Assembly: GCA_012729115.1 (NCBI GenBank)
Contig: JAAYDR010000038.1
Span: 1 to 40,977 of the forward strand
Length of the DNA stretch: 40,977 nucleotides
DNA from: Clostridiales bacterium
GTDB lineage: Bacteria; Bacillota; Clostridia; Christensenellales; Aristaeellaceae
Direction of reading: 5' to 3'
Shown here: positions 1 through 9,552 of the stretch, in pieces
How the letters are laid out: every line of letters starts with the position of its first letter
Numbering within the stretch: position 1 is the first letter of the stretch
Notes under the pieces: model-generated
What the model saw: the letters and a program-made list of their open reading frames with translations, nothing else
What the model was told of the DNA's origin: nothing
The model's database searches: none
Made by a program: the position numbers and the translations under genes

Positions 1-178
1 AAGCGTTGAAGGCTTCCACCCTGGCAAGGCTCAGCAGGCTTATCTGCCGGTGCCAGTCCCCTCCATGGGCGTCTCCTTCCAAGCCCCAGTTCTCCACCAG
101 CCGTCCCTGAGTGATCTCGTGCTTCTCTGTCCCCCGGGCGGAACTTACACAAATGGCCCGGATTACACCCTGTCGCAT
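1..178 (-). CDS. MOSC-domain protein, N-terminal part (cut by window edge)
   Basis: The reading frame opens at an ATG (178-176), 8 bases after a GGAGGG that overlaps the end of moaA, and stays open to the left edge, so only the first 59 codons are present. The visible protein begins MRQGVIRAICVSS and contains GLEGDAHGGDWHRQISLLS, which matches the start of MOSC domains. MOSC domains act in molybdenum-cofactor sulfuration or handling. It is the last visible gene of the molybdenum operon, so a molybdenum-cofactor role fits. An in-frame ATG at 184 overlaps the moaA stop, but it lies too close to the ribosome site. A C-terminal MogA/MoaB-like fusion cannot be excluded because the rest is outside the window. 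Confidence 0.85.
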   Translation of the reverse strand, partial: MRQGVIRAICVSSARGTEKHEITQGRLVENWGLEGDAHGGDWHRQISLLSLARVEAFNA

Positions 179-183
179 CCGCA

Positions 184-1146
184 TTACCCTCCGATTTTGG
201 ATAGTCCCGAAAGCCCGCCGGTTTCCCCTGTCTCCAGATGGTGCCCCTCGGGTTTCCCGCCGATGGCCTGCTCCATGGCCCGGCGAAGCTGCTCATCATC
301 CGCCCCGGAGCGGAGCAGCGCCCGCAGGTCCAGCCCCTCTCCATGATAGAGGCACAACCGCAGGAATCCTTGGCTGCTAAGCCGCACCCGATTGCACTGG
401 CCGCAAAAATGATCGCCCATGGCGTCAATAAACCCCACACGGCCCAGAAAAGCCGGGCTTTGCCAGTAGCGGGCAGGGCCGTTTCCACGAGTGGCCGCTG
501 GAGCCAAATCCGGATACGCGCTTTTGAGTATCTCCAGAACCTCGGCACCCGGTACCCGCGCAAGGTCCCTTGCCGCACCCACCGGCATCAGCTCAATAAA
601 GCGCACATCCACCGGCAGTTGGGTGGCAAGCCTGGTCAAAGGAAGGATTTCGTCATCATTGATTCCACGCATCAGCACGCAGTTGAGCTTGACGGCCAAG
701 CCACCGGCTAGTGCCGCATGGATTCCCTCCAAGGTTTGGGCCAGCCCGTCCACCCCGGTCAGGTCCCGGTACCTTTCCCCGGATAAGGTGTCCAGGCTGA
801 TATTCACCCAATCAAGCCGGGCTGGGCGAAGCCTGTCCAAAGACTCGGCCAGGAGCACGCCGTTGGTGGTGATCGCGATGGTTTCGACCCCCGGAACCTG
901 TCGCAAAGCCGCCAGAAATTCTGGAGCACCTTTCCGGGCGAGAGGTTCGCCTCCGGTAATCCGCAATCTGGTCATGCCCAGACTTACCGCTACGCGGGAG
1001 ATCCGCAAAATCTCCTCATAGCGCAGCACATCCTCATGGGGGACGCAGGGAACTCCCTGGGGCATGCAGTACCGGCAACGCAGATTGCACCGATCGGTGA
1101 TGGAGATACGCAGATAATTGATCTCCCGACCCAGGGCGTCAAGCAT
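184..1146 (-). CDS. moaA: GTP 3',8-cyclase MoaA (radical SAM)
   Basis: MoaA turns GTP into 3',8-cyclo-GTP, the first step of molybdopterin synthesis; MoaC completes the conversion to cyclic pyranopterin monophosphate. The 320-residue protein has the radical-SAM cluster motif CNLRCRYC near residue 20, a glycine-rich SAM-binding stretch (RITGGEPLARKG) and the second Fe-S cluster ligands near the C-terminus (CGQCNRVRLSSQGFLRLCLY). It ends in Gly-Gly, the conserved tail needed for activity in characterised MoaA. I chose the ATG at 1146 because GGGAGG lies 6 bases upstream; an ATG at 1152 abuts that site. The start lies inside the end of moaC (8-base overlap), which indicates translational coupling. 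Confidence 0.96.
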   Translation of the reverse strand: MLDALGREINYLRISITDRCNLRCRYCMPQGVPCVPHEDVLRYEEILRISRVAVSLGMTRLRITGGEPLARKGAPEFLAALRQVPGVETIAITTNGVLLAESLDRLRPARLDWVNISLDTLSGERYRDLTGVDGLAQTLEGIHAALAGGLAVKLNCVLMRGINDDEILPLTRLATQLPVDVRFIELMPVGAARDLARVPGAEVLEILKSAYPDLAPAATRGNGPARYWQSPAFLGRVGFIDAMGDHFCGQCNRVRLSSQGFLRLCLYHGEGLDLRALLRSGADDEQLRRAMEQAIGGKPEGHHLETGETGGLSGLSKIGG

Positions 1147-1627
1147 GGTCATCCTCCCGCAGATAGGTTCCGCTTTTTCCGCCCTGCTTTTCCAGCAGGC
1201 GCACTTTGTCAATCACCATGCCTTTGTCCAGAGCCTTGCACATGTCGTAGACGGTCAGCAAGGCCACCGTAGCCCCGGTAAGGGCCTCCATCTCCACGCC
1301 GGTCTGTCCGGTACACTGGGCGGTGCATACCACCTCCAGGGCATGGTTGGGATCATCCCAGAAGAAGTCGACACCCGCCTTGGTGAGAGGGATGGGATGA
1401 CAGAGGGGAATCAGTTCCGCCGTTTTTTTGACGGCCATGATTCCTGCCACCCGGGCCACAGCCAGTGCGTCACCCTTGGGTAGTCCACCGTTTTTCAAGG
1501 ATTCATAACAATCCTGGGACATGGTAATCCACCCGGCGGCCTTTGCCATGCGCCGTGTAGGCTCCTTCCCGCTCACATCCACCATCACCGCGTGGCCGTG
1601 CTCGTCCAGATGGGTCCATCCCTCCAT
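1139..1627 (-). CDS. moaC: Cyclic pyranopterin monophosphate synthase MoaC
   Basis: MoaC converts 3',8-cyclo-GTP to cyclic pyranopterin monophosphate. The 162-residue length is normal for the family. Recognisable signatures are MVDVSGKEPTRR near the N-terminus, the active-site region LIPLCHPIPLTKAGVDFFW, and GQTGVEMEALTGATVALLTVYDMCKALDKGM. An AAGGGG lies 9 bases before the ATG. The gene begins 2 bases after the stop of the MoeA-like gene and overlaps moaA, so it sits in the middle of the molybdenum operon. No frameshift or missing residue was noticed. Confidence 0.97.
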   Translation of the reverse strand: MEGWTHLDEHGHAVMVDVSGKEPTRRMAKAAGWITMSQDCYESLKNGGLPKGDALAVARVAGIMAVKKTAELIPLCHPIPLTKAGVDFFWDDPNHALEVVCTAQCTGQTGVEMEALTGATVALLTVYDMCKALDKGMVIDKVRLLEKQGGKSGTYLREDDHA

Positions 1628-1629
1628 CC

Positions 1630-2652
1630 TTACACGCCCCTTCCGAATCCACAGTTTGGAAAGATACAGGGATCACAGTGCAGGCATAACCCGCCGTGTC
1701 CCAAGGCTGCCAGTTCTTCCCGGGTTACCGCCAACCCTGCCAAAATTCTGGGCAACACCAGGTCAAAGATCGTCCGGCGGGCATACATCACGCACCCGGG
1801 CAACCCAACCACCGGCACACTGCCTGCGTAGGCCAGCATGAACATCGCCCCAGGCAGCACCGGAGCGCCATAACTGATGACGGTATCTGTGGCATTTTTA
1901 ATGGCCAGGGGTGTCCGGTCGTCGGGGTCTACGCTCATGCCTCCGGTACAAAGCACCATCTGTGCCCCCTGACGGATCATATTCCGGATGGCTTCCGTGA
2001 TCCTCTGGGAGTCGTCGCCTGGCAGTTCATGCCAGCAAACTTCACTGCCATAACCTTTTAACTTGTCCAGCAGCACCGGGGTGAAGCCGTCCTGGATCCT
2101 GCCGGTGGCCACCTCGTTTCCTGTGGTCACCACTCCCACCTGAAGCTTTTGGTAGGGGTGCAATGCCATCAGGAACCTCTCTCCTGCGGCGGCCTTGGCC
2201 CGCTCCATCTTTTCCTTTTCAATCACCAGAGGGATTACCCGCATCCCGGCCAGTTTATCCCCCTTTTTTACCGGGGTATGGCTGAGCCGGGTGGCGATCA
2301 TCATCTCTCCCAAGCTGTTGACCCGCCGCAGGCCCTCCACATCCACGGTAAACAAACCGTCCACCTGGGCGGTAAGATCGATTTTTCCTTCTACAGGGTC
2401 CGAAGCCGCCATATGCTCATTCTGGCACAGGGAGCGGAGCACCTGAGCGGCCTCGTCCTCGTGAAGCATATGGGGGCCTGCCTCCCATACATACAGATGC
2501 TCCTTGCCCATCGAAAGCAGGGTTTCTACGTCTTCCTCCCGCACCACATGCCCCTTGCGGAAGGCCGCTCCCTTGCATTGCCCCGGTACAATTTTTGTCA
2601 GATCATGGCATAGCACATGCCCTACGGCATCCCGGGTGTTGATCAGTTTCAT
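1630..2652 (-). CDS. MoeA/MogA-like molybdopterin-binding protein
   Basis: A 340-residue protein with a MoCF-biosynthesis (MoeA/MogA-like) domain in its second half. The family signatures VVTTGNEVATGRIQDG, ELPGDD and VLCTGGMSVDPDDRTP are clear. The first 150 residues resemble the N-terminal part of clostridial molybdopterin-binding proteins rather than the full MoeA multi-domain arrangement. The C-terminus ends in a small Cys cluster, CLHCDPCIFPNCGFG, which could bind a metal. The ATG at 2652 overlaps the stop of the ModE-like gene in an ATGA arrangement. Family members bind molybdopterin and may insert metal or hand over the cofactor; the exact reaction cannot be read from the sequence. It is not a convincing full-length MoeA. 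Confidence 0.88.
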   Translation of the reverse strand: MKLINTRDAVGHVLCHDLTKIVPGQCKGAAFRKGHVVREEDVETLLSMGKEHLYVWEAGPHMLHEDEAAQVLRSLCQNEHMAASDPVEGKIDLTAQVDGLFTVDVEGLRRVNSLGEMMIATRLSHTPVKKGDKLAGMRVIPLVIEKEKMERAKAAAGERFLMALHPYQKLQVGVVTTGNEVATGRIQDGFTPVLLDKLKGYGSEVCWHELPGDDSQRITEAIRNMIRQGAQMVLCTGGMSVDPDDRTPLAIKNATDTVISYGAPVLPGAMFMLAYAGSVPVVGLPGCVMYARRTIFDLVLPRILAGLAVTREELAALGHGGLCLHCDPCIFPNCGFGRGV

Positions 2653-3023
2653 GACAATATCCCCGCTTCCTTTGGAAAATGGCGGCGAAAGATGGCTTCC
2701 ACCGCTTCCCGGCATTCCGCCTCATAGGCCTCATAACGCGCAAGCAACGCTTCTCCCTGAGGCATCAGCGTGGTTTCGCCACCCTTCTTCCCCCCGGGTC
2801 GGCGGGAAACCACCGCATATCCCACTTCGGCTTCCAGCGTATTGAGAATCCGCCAGGCCTTGCTATAGCTCATCTCCATGGCCTCGCAAGCCAGCCGCAC
2901 CGATCCGTTCTCCCGGATCAGCATGAGCAGATCTCGGCACCCCGGCCCCATGAATTTCACAGTCTTGGCGATGGGCAGCTTGACCAGAGGCCGCCAAGGC
3001 TTCTCCATCAGTTCTTCCGGCAT
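2649..3023 (-). CDS. ModE-like winged helix-turn-helix regulator, DNA-binding domain only
   Basis: A 124-residue protein matching the N-terminal ModE DNA-binding domain: the helix-turn-helix segment LACEAMEMSYSKAWRILNTLE is followed by the wing region with RPGGKKGGETTLMPQGEALL. The molybdate-binding TOBE/Mop part of classical ModE is absent. It therefore either acts as a constitutive DNA-binding protein or senses molybdate through a partner. The ATG at 3023 is preceded by GAGG at 7 bases; a TTG at 3029 is possible but less well placed. It lies between modC and the MoeA-like gene within the operon, which suggests autoregulation through the palindrome near 5568. LysR-type assignments that sometimes arise for this fold are unlikely because there is no effector domain. 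Confidence 0.9.
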   Translation of the reverse strand: MPEELMEKPWRPLVKLPIAKTVKFMGPGCRDLLMLIRENGSVRLACEAMEMSYSKAWRILNTLEAEVGYAVVSRRPGGKKGGETTLMPQGEALLARYEAYEAECREAVEAIFRRHFPKEAGILS

Positions 3024-3025
3024 GT

Positions 3026-4060
3026 TCAAACCTCACCCCTCAGCGGCAATACATCCTCCGGTGCAACACAGAGCGCATCGGGCAGTTGGGTCCGCCTGGG
3101 CAAGCGTACCCGCAGGGATGCGGCGCCGGGCTGGTCTGATAACAGCACCCTGGCGCTGTGGGCATCCATTTCCTCGAAACGTTCAAGGTAGGAAATGATA
3201 AAGCGATTTACAGCACCCAAGCCCTCCGCATGCACCCAGCGTTCCTCCCGAATTCCCACGGCGGTTACATCCCCTGGCACAGGCCTGTCCGTGATGAGCT
3301 CCACTCCCCAATCAAGGGCCAGCAGTTTCTTCCCACCCAAGGGACGGGCTGGAGAGATGTTGCGGCACCCTGTAAGGCGGGCTACCTGGACAAGCCCTGG
3401 CCTTGTGAACAGTTCTTTGGTGTTTCCCTTGGCGATGCAACGCCCCGCTTCAAACACCGCAAGCCGGCCACACAGACGGTAGGCCTCCCGCTGATCATGG
3501 GTCACAAGCACCACCGGGCCTCCATAATCCCTGAGCATTGCCTGCAACTCCAACTGCATTTGCTCCCGCATCCCGGCGTCCAGGGCGGAAAAAGGCTCGT
3601 CCAACAGCAAGGCTTCCGGTTCCGCAGCAACACACCGGGCCACAGCAACCCGCTGCTGCTGGCCGCCGGAGAGCTGACTGGGATAGCGTTTCTCCAGTCC
3701 CCGGAGCTGAAAACGCCCCATCAACATGTCCACCTTGGCCCTGCGATGATCCCTGGGCAAAGCGCAGCTGATGTTTTCTGCCACCGTCATGTGAGGAAAC
3801 AGGGCGTAGTGCTGAAACAGATACCCAACCCGCCGGTTTTGGGGGCGCAGATGAATCCCCCTGGAAGAATCATACAGCACCCGTCCCGATAATTCAATCC
3901 GCCCCTCGGTTGGCTGGTCAATGCCCGCCACTGAGCGAAGCATCATGCTCTTGCCGCTGCCGGATGCGCCCAGGATGCCAAGCACCCCATCCTCGATCGA
4001 AAAAGCCGCATCCAGGGAAAAACCCTTCAGCTTGCGCCGTATATCTACACCCAGCCCCAT
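3026..4060 (-). CDS. modC: Molybdate ABC transporter ATP-binding protein ModC
   Basis: The cytoplasmic ATPase of the molybdate importer, 344 residues. Walker A is GASGSGKS, the signature is LSGGQQQRVAVAR and Walker B is LLLDEPFSALD, followed by the switch region VVLVTHDQREAYRL. The C-terminal 100 residues look like the TOBE-type molybdate-sensing extension usual for ModC (for example DVTAVGIREERWVHAEG). The open frame extends further upstream, but that part is the antisense of modB, and the ATG at 4060 has a GAGGGA ribosome site. The gene starts 2 bases after modB ends and is followed closely by the ModE-like gene. Its promoter is shared with modA. Confidence 0.96.
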   Translation of the reverse strand: MGLGVDIRRKLKGFSLDAAFSIEDGVLGILGASGSGKSMMLRSVAGIDQPTEGRIELSGRVLYDSSRGIHLRPQNRRVGYLFQHYALFPHMTVAENISCALPRDHRRAKVDMLMGRFQLRGLEKRYPSQLSGGQQQRVAVARCVAAEPEALLLDEPFSALDAGMREQMQLELQAMLRDYGGPVVLVTHDQREAYRLCGRLAVFEAGRCIAKGNTKELFTRPGLVQVARLTGCRNISPARPLGGKKLLALDWGVELITDRPVPGDVTAVGIREERWVHAEGLGAVNRFIISYLERFEEMDAHSARVLLSDQPGAASLRVRLPRRTQLPDALCVAPEDVLPLRGEV

Positions 4061-4061
4061 C

Positions 4062-4745
4062 TTATCCCTCCCCTCGCCTTCGCAAGGAGCGCCGGTTGCC
4101 GGACAGCGAGCCCATGCCAAGCACCACCAGCAACGAAACCCCCAGTAAAATAAGCACATAGTCCTGGGCGCTCTCCAGGTCCCCGCCAGCCACAGCCGAA
4201 TAAATGGCCAGGGGCAGAGTGCGGGTTCTCCCTTGAATGTTTCCCGCGATCATGGCCGTAGCCCCGAACTCACCCAGCCCCCGGGCAAAGGCCAGCACAG
4301 CGCCGGACATCACCCCCGGCAGAGCCAGGGGCAACTCCACCCTAAAAAAGACCCACATCTCACTTCGCCCCAAGGTCCGTGCCGCGTCAAGCAAGGAGGA
4401 ATCCACCTGCTGCAGAGCTCCTCTTGCCGATCGGTACATGAGAGGAAAACTGAGCACAAACGCTGCCAGCACCGTGGCTTCCCAGGAGAAAGCGATCTTC
4501 ACCCCGAAGTAATCCAGCAGAAACTGTCCGATGGGGCGTTTGACGCCAAACAGGTAGAGAAGAAAAAAGCCTGCGACGGTGGGGGGGAGCACCATGGGAA
4601 GGGTACACAGACCATCCAGCAGCCCCTTGATCCAAGGCCTGCGTATGGCTGCTACCGCCTTTGCAACCATAAGCCCCAACACAAAGGTGATGCAGATGGA
4701 TACAATGGATGTCCTGATGGAAATAAGCACAGGTGAAATGTTCAT
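4062..4745 (-). CDS. modB: Molybdate ABC transporter permease ModB
   Basis: A 227-residue membrane protein with about five hydrophobic segments, the usual size for ModB. The permease EAA-loop signature is recognisable as ARGLGEFGATAMIAGN, where the ATPase docks. The segment LPMVLPPTVAGFFLLYLFG is also characteristic of molybdate and tungstate permeases. It begins 3 bases after modA ends and is followed immediately by modC, completing a standard modABC importer in one transcription unit. A tungstate preference cannot be ruled out from sequence alone. Confidence 0.96.
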   Translation of the reverse strand: MNISPVLISIRTSIVSICITFVLGLMVAKAVAAIRRPWIKGLLDGLCTLPMVLPPTVAGFFLLYLFGVKRPIGQFLLDYFGVKIAFSWEATVLAAFVLSFPLMYRSARGALQQVDSSLLDAARTLGRSEMWVFFRVELPLALPGVMSGAVLAFARGLGEFGATAMIAGNIQGRTRTLPLAIYSAVAGGDLESAQDYVLILLGVSLLVVLGMGSLSGNRRSLRRRGEG

Positions 4746-4748
4746 GTC

Positions 4749-5525
4749 TTACGGATTGCGGACAAAGCCATGGCGCTCAAACACCGCCATTGCTTCATCG
4801 GACTTGAGAAAATCCAGGAAGAGCCGGGCTTCATCCTGTTTTTCGGAGGTGGCCACGATACCTGCGGGATAAATTACCTGCTGCTTGAGGCTACCCTCAG
4901 GCGCTTCACACAATACCTTGACCATATCACTCCTGGCGGCGTCCGAAGCGTATACAATCCCCACCTCGGCGCTGCCTTCGGCCACCCAACTGAGCACCTG
5001 GGTAACATTGGTGCCCAAACTGGCTTTGGCAAAGGCCTGCTCCCAAACCCCAAGGCTGGTTAGGGCTTCCTGGGCATACTGCCCGGCGGGCACGCTCTGA
5101 GGATCGCCCAAGGCGATGGTTCCGGCCTGGGTAATGCACTCAAAGGAATCAATGTCGGTATCCAAGTCCACCGGGGCAATCAGTACAATGCGATTCACCA
5201 GCAGAGGGGTTACTGAGACTTTCATGACCAGAGACTGCTCCACCAGAGCATTCATCGGCTTCATTGCCGCGGGCATGAACAGATCTGCTTCCAGCCCCTC
5301 CTCGATCTGGGTCTGGAGCTTTCCGGAACTGTCATAAGTACCTTCCACGCGAATTCCCGGATTGGCAGACTCAAACAAGGGAATCAGTTCGTCGGTAAAA
5401 ACCTTCTCCAAACTGGCCGCAGCAGCCACCAGGAGATTTCCCTTCTGTTCTGCCAGGCCTGACCCCGACAGCATACTGATCAGAACCAGCATACAGGCCA
5501 CCCCCATGATCCATCTTCCCTTCAT
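4749..5525 (-). CDS. modA: Molybdate-binding protein ModA
   Basis: Extracytoplasmic binding protein of the molybdate importer, 258 residues. The N-terminus (MKGRWIMGVACMLVLIS) is a signal peptide. The mature part starts with LLVAAAASLEKVF, the typical ModA opening with oxyanion-binding serines, and includes GTYDSSGKLQTQIEEG and the late motif VIYPAGIVATSEK. No clear lipobox Cys follows the signal, which is somewhat unusual for a Gram-positive binding protein. I chose the ATG at 5525 because it begins the signal peptide; AAGGTGG lies about 10 bases upstream. The longer open frame runs through the promoter and is not coding. Confidence 0.95.
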   Translation of the reverse strand: MKGRWIMGVACMLVLISMLSGSGLAEQKGNLLVAAAASLEKVFTDELIPLFESANPGIRVEGTYDSSGKLQTQIEEGLEADLFMPAAMKPMNALVEQSLVMKVSVTPLLVNRIVLIAPVDLDTDIDSFECITQAGTIALGDPQSVPAGQYAQEALTSLGVWEQAFAKASLGTNVTQVLSWVAEGSAEVGIVYASDAARSDMVKVLCEAPEGSLKQQVIYPAGIVATSEKQDEARLFLDFLKSDEAMAVFERHGFVRNP

Positions 5526-5558
5526 GGTAGGATGTCCACCTTCTTCCGGGTTGAATAC

Positions 5559-5577
5559 CGTATTGTTTTTAAATACG
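5559..5577. promoter_or_regulatory. Putative ModE-type operator of the molybdenum operon
   Basis: A perfect inverted repeat CGTATT-N7-AATACG lies just downstream of the modA promoter, starting about 10 bases after the -10 hexamer and before the modA ribosome site. The half-site size and 7-base spacer resemble known ModE operators, and the operon encodes a ModE-like protein. Binding is inferred, not shown. Confidence 0.6.
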
Positions 5578-5586
5578 ATTCGATTT

Positions 5587-5615
5587 ATTCTAGCGTGTAA
5601 AAGTCCCTTTGTCAA
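5587..5615 (-). promoter_or_regulatory. Promoter of the modA operon
   Basis: Read on the minus strand, a perfect -35 TTGACA (5615-5610) is followed by 17 bases and a -10 TAGAAT (5592-5587). It lies 62 bases before the modA start. No other convincing promoter was noticed inside the following eight genes, which are spaced by at most a few bases, so this probably drives all of them. Confidence 0.85.
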
Positions 5616-5817
5616 CATTAGGAAAAGGTGTCCTTCCAGGTAAAATCCGCTATGCAAGCTGTTGGCAAACGAATTCGCGGTCTATGGACAACCATCCCAT
5701 TTATATGATAGAATACGGTATCACTTCCCCCTGCAGAGGTCATTTCCTGACAGCCGATTCCAAAGAATTTGAACCTTGTTCAGAAATTCACACATTTTTT
5801 TTGGAATCATTGTGGCA

Positions 5818-5823
5818 TATAAT
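5818..5823 (+). promoter_or_regulatory. -10 box before ytfQ (no good -35)
   Basis: A perfect TATAAT lies 52 bases upstream of the ytfQ ATG. The region 16-18 bases further upstream is only a run of T residues, not a recognisable -35, which would fit activator-dependent transcription. The rest of 5616-5875 holds no gene that I can support. The open frame crossing it has no ribosome site at its start and no recognisable protein content before the ytfQ signal peptide. Confidence 0.45.
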
Positions 5824-5875
5824 CATTTTTAGAGACATGGGAAACATGTCCAAAATTGAACGGAGGGATTGCCTC

Positions 5876-6871
5876 ATGAAGAAACTAGTTGCTCTGGTAC
5901 TGTGCCTCATGATGATGGCTGCCTTCACCGCCAGCGCCAGCGCGCTGACCGTGGCCTTCTCCCAAATCGGGCAGGAGTCCGACTGGCGGACCGCCAACAC
6001 TGACGACCTGTGCAAGGCCATCGAAGCTGAGGGCTGGACCCTGGTGTACGACGATGCCCAACAGAAGCAGGAAAACCAGATCAAGGCTCTGCGGAACTTC
6101 ATCTCCCAGGGCGTTGACTACATCCTCTTCACAGGCGTTGTGACCACCGGCTGGGACGAGGTCCTCAAGGAAGTGAATGAGGCCGAGATTCCCCTGATCC
6201 TGGTTGACCGTATGCCTGACTGTGCCGACGAGATTGAGTATGCTGCCGCCTTCGGCGGTGACTTCACCGAGGAAGGCCGTCGGATGGGCTTCTGGGCCGG
6301 CAACTACTTCAAGAGCATTGGCCGCGGCGAAGAAGAGATCAACGCCGTCATCCTTGAAGGAACCACCGGTGCCACTGCCGCCACCGAGCGTACCAACGGT
6401 ATCCTGGAAGCTCTCCAGAACTTCCCCAACATCAAGGTTATTGCTTCCCAGACCGGTAACTTCACCCGCGCAGAAGGCCAGCCTGTGATGGAAGCCTGGC
6501 TGAAGGCTTACCCGGACATCGACCTGGTGCTGGCTGAGAACGATGACATGGGCCTGGGCGCCGTCGCTGCCATCAAGGCCGCAGGCAAGGTTCCCGGCAA
6601 GGACATCATCGTTGTGGGCTGCGACGCCGTAAAGGTTGCTTTTGAAGCGATCGTCGCCGGCGAAATGAACGCCACCATCGAGTGCACCCCCCTCTACTCT
6701 CGCTTCGTTGTGGATTGCATCAAGCGCCTTGAAGCCGGTGAGACCTTTGGCCGCGATGTGCTGCATCCGGAAGAGTTTGTGTATGACGCCGAAGGCGGCA
6801 TCGCATACAACGCCGAAGGCGACAAGCTGTCCATCAAGGCCGGCGACGTCATCGACGAGCGCCTGTACTAA
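5876..6871 (+). CDS. ytfQ: Galactofuranose-type sugar ABC transporter binding protein (YtfQ family)
   Basis: A 331-residue extracytoplasmic sugar-binding protein. It has a signal peptide (MKKLVALVLCLMMMAAFTASA) followed directly by LTVAFSQIGQESDWRTANT. The segments QQKQENQIKALRNFISQGVD, VTTGWDEVLKE and LAENDDMGLGA match E. coli YtfQ, which binds galactofuranose. The start is fixed by GGAGGG 8 bases before the ATG at 5876 and by the signal peptide. It heads a plus-strand operon with ytfR, ytfT and yjfF; a strong hairpin follows the gene. A divergent paralogue sits at 13681-14691 as part of a sensory module. The precise sugar in this organism is inferred from family membership only. Confidence 0.92.
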   Translation: MKKLVALVLCLMMMAAFTASASALTVAFSQIGQESDWRTANTDDLCKAIEAEGWTLVYDDAQQKQENQIKALRNFISQGVDYILFTGVVTTGWDEVLKEVNEAEIPLILVDRMPDCADEIEYAAAFGGDFTEEGRRMGFWAGNYFKSIGRGEEEINAVILEGTTGATAATERTNGILEALQNFPNIKVIASQTGNFTRAEGQPVMEAWLKAYPDIDLVLAENDDMGLGAVAAIKAAGKVPGKDIIVVGCDAVKVAFEAIVAGEMNATIECTPLYSRFVVDCIKRLEAGETFGRDVLHPEEFVYDAEGGIAYNAEGDKLSIKAGDVIDERLY

Positions 6872-6902
6872 TCTCCCACACGGCTTATGGGAAATAGGCC
6901 AC

Positions 6903-6932
6903 GACGGATGAGGGCCAACACCCTCATCCGTC
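6903..6932 (+). terminator. Hairpin between ytfQ and ytfR (attenuator or partial terminator)
   Basis: A perfect 12-bp stem (6903-6914 with 6921-6932) closes a 6-base loop and is followed by CTTCTTGT rather than a full T tract. Located between the binding-protein gene and the ATPase gene, it probably lets much of the transcription stop, or protects the upstream message, so that more binding protein is made than membrane components. Confidence 0.75.
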
Positions 6933-6976
6933 CTTCTTGTATGAGAGCAGGTCATTGAGAATGAGGGGATGATGTT

Positions 6977-8484
<1,508 letters not shown>

Positions 8485-8488
<4 letters not shown>

Positions 8489-9552
8489 AGCGTAAATTGA
8501 ATTGGGAAAGCATCGTCCGCTCCAAGGTGTTCTGGGCGGTGGTGGCGGAAGCGCTGATTCTGCTGATTGCAGTAATCGTCCGGCCCGACTTCCTGAAAAT
8601 TGAGTACAACGAAGTCACCGGCATGCTGTACGGGGTTCCCATCGACATTCTCAATCGATCTGCAGAGATCATCATCATCGCCATGGGCATGACATTGGTC
8701 ATCGCCCTGGGTGGCACAGACTTGTCCGTGGGCGCCCTGGTGGCCGTTTCCGGGGCTCTTGCACTGAAGTTCCTGCGTTGGGACGTGCTTATTTACAACA
8801 CCCCTGGAAATTACACGGTCATGCCCTTCTATCTGGTGATTCTGGTGCCCCTGGTGGCTTGTACCCTGATGGGCGCCTTCAACGGACTGCTGATCTCCAG
8901 GCTGAAACTGCAACCCATCATCGCCACCCTGATCCTGATGGTGGCGGGGCGCGGTATCGCACAAATCGCTACCAATGGCAAGCAATTTACCACCATGTAC
9001 ACCCCCTACCAGTTTATCGCCCAGGGGCATGTGCTATGGTTACCCCTCCCCATCATCATTGCTGCGGTGGTGTTGATCAGCATAGCTCTCTTTACCCGTA
9101 AAACCTCCTTCGGTATGTTTGTGGAGTCCGTGGGCGTCAACCCCAACGCCAGCCGGGTGTCCGGCCTGAAATCCAACCGCATCATCATGATCGCCTATAT
9201 GCTGACAGGCTTTCTGTCCGGCATCGCCGGCCTGATCTATTCCAGCCGCATCTCCTCTTGCGATTCCAACAACGCAGGCGTGAACAACGAAATGGATGCA
9301 ATTTTGGCGGTTGTTATCGGCGGCACCAGCATGTCCGGCGGCAAGTTCAGCCTTGCAGGGACCGTGGTGGGCGCTCTCATCATGCGCACCATCATTACCC
9401 TGGTCTATTTCTTCGGCATCGTATCTGAGGCGATTCTGGCCTTTGAGGCCGTGATCATCGCGGTGGTCATCGTGCTTCAGTCCGAACCCGTACGCAAAGC
9501 CATGGCCAAACGCGGGCACAAGAAAGTGACGGGAGGTGTAGTCCGTGCTTAA
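8485..9552 (+). CDS. ytfT: Galactofuranose-type ABC transporter permease 1 (YtfT family)
   Basis: A 355-residue membrane permease of the ribose/RbsC superfamily with about eight to ten hydrophobic segments. Family signatures are AMGMTLVIALGGTDLSVGALVAVSGA near residue 70 (seen in two parts) and the late loop AVVIGGTSMSGGKFSLAGT. The ATG overlaps the ytfR stop (ATGA). It overlaps the next gene by 8 bases. It pairs with the second permease to form the heterodimeric channel. Confidence 0.92.

Noticed and set aside
5609-5875. N-terminal extension of ytfQ
   Set aside because: The extension runs through a -10 box and a ribosome site, and a clear signal peptide begins at 5876.
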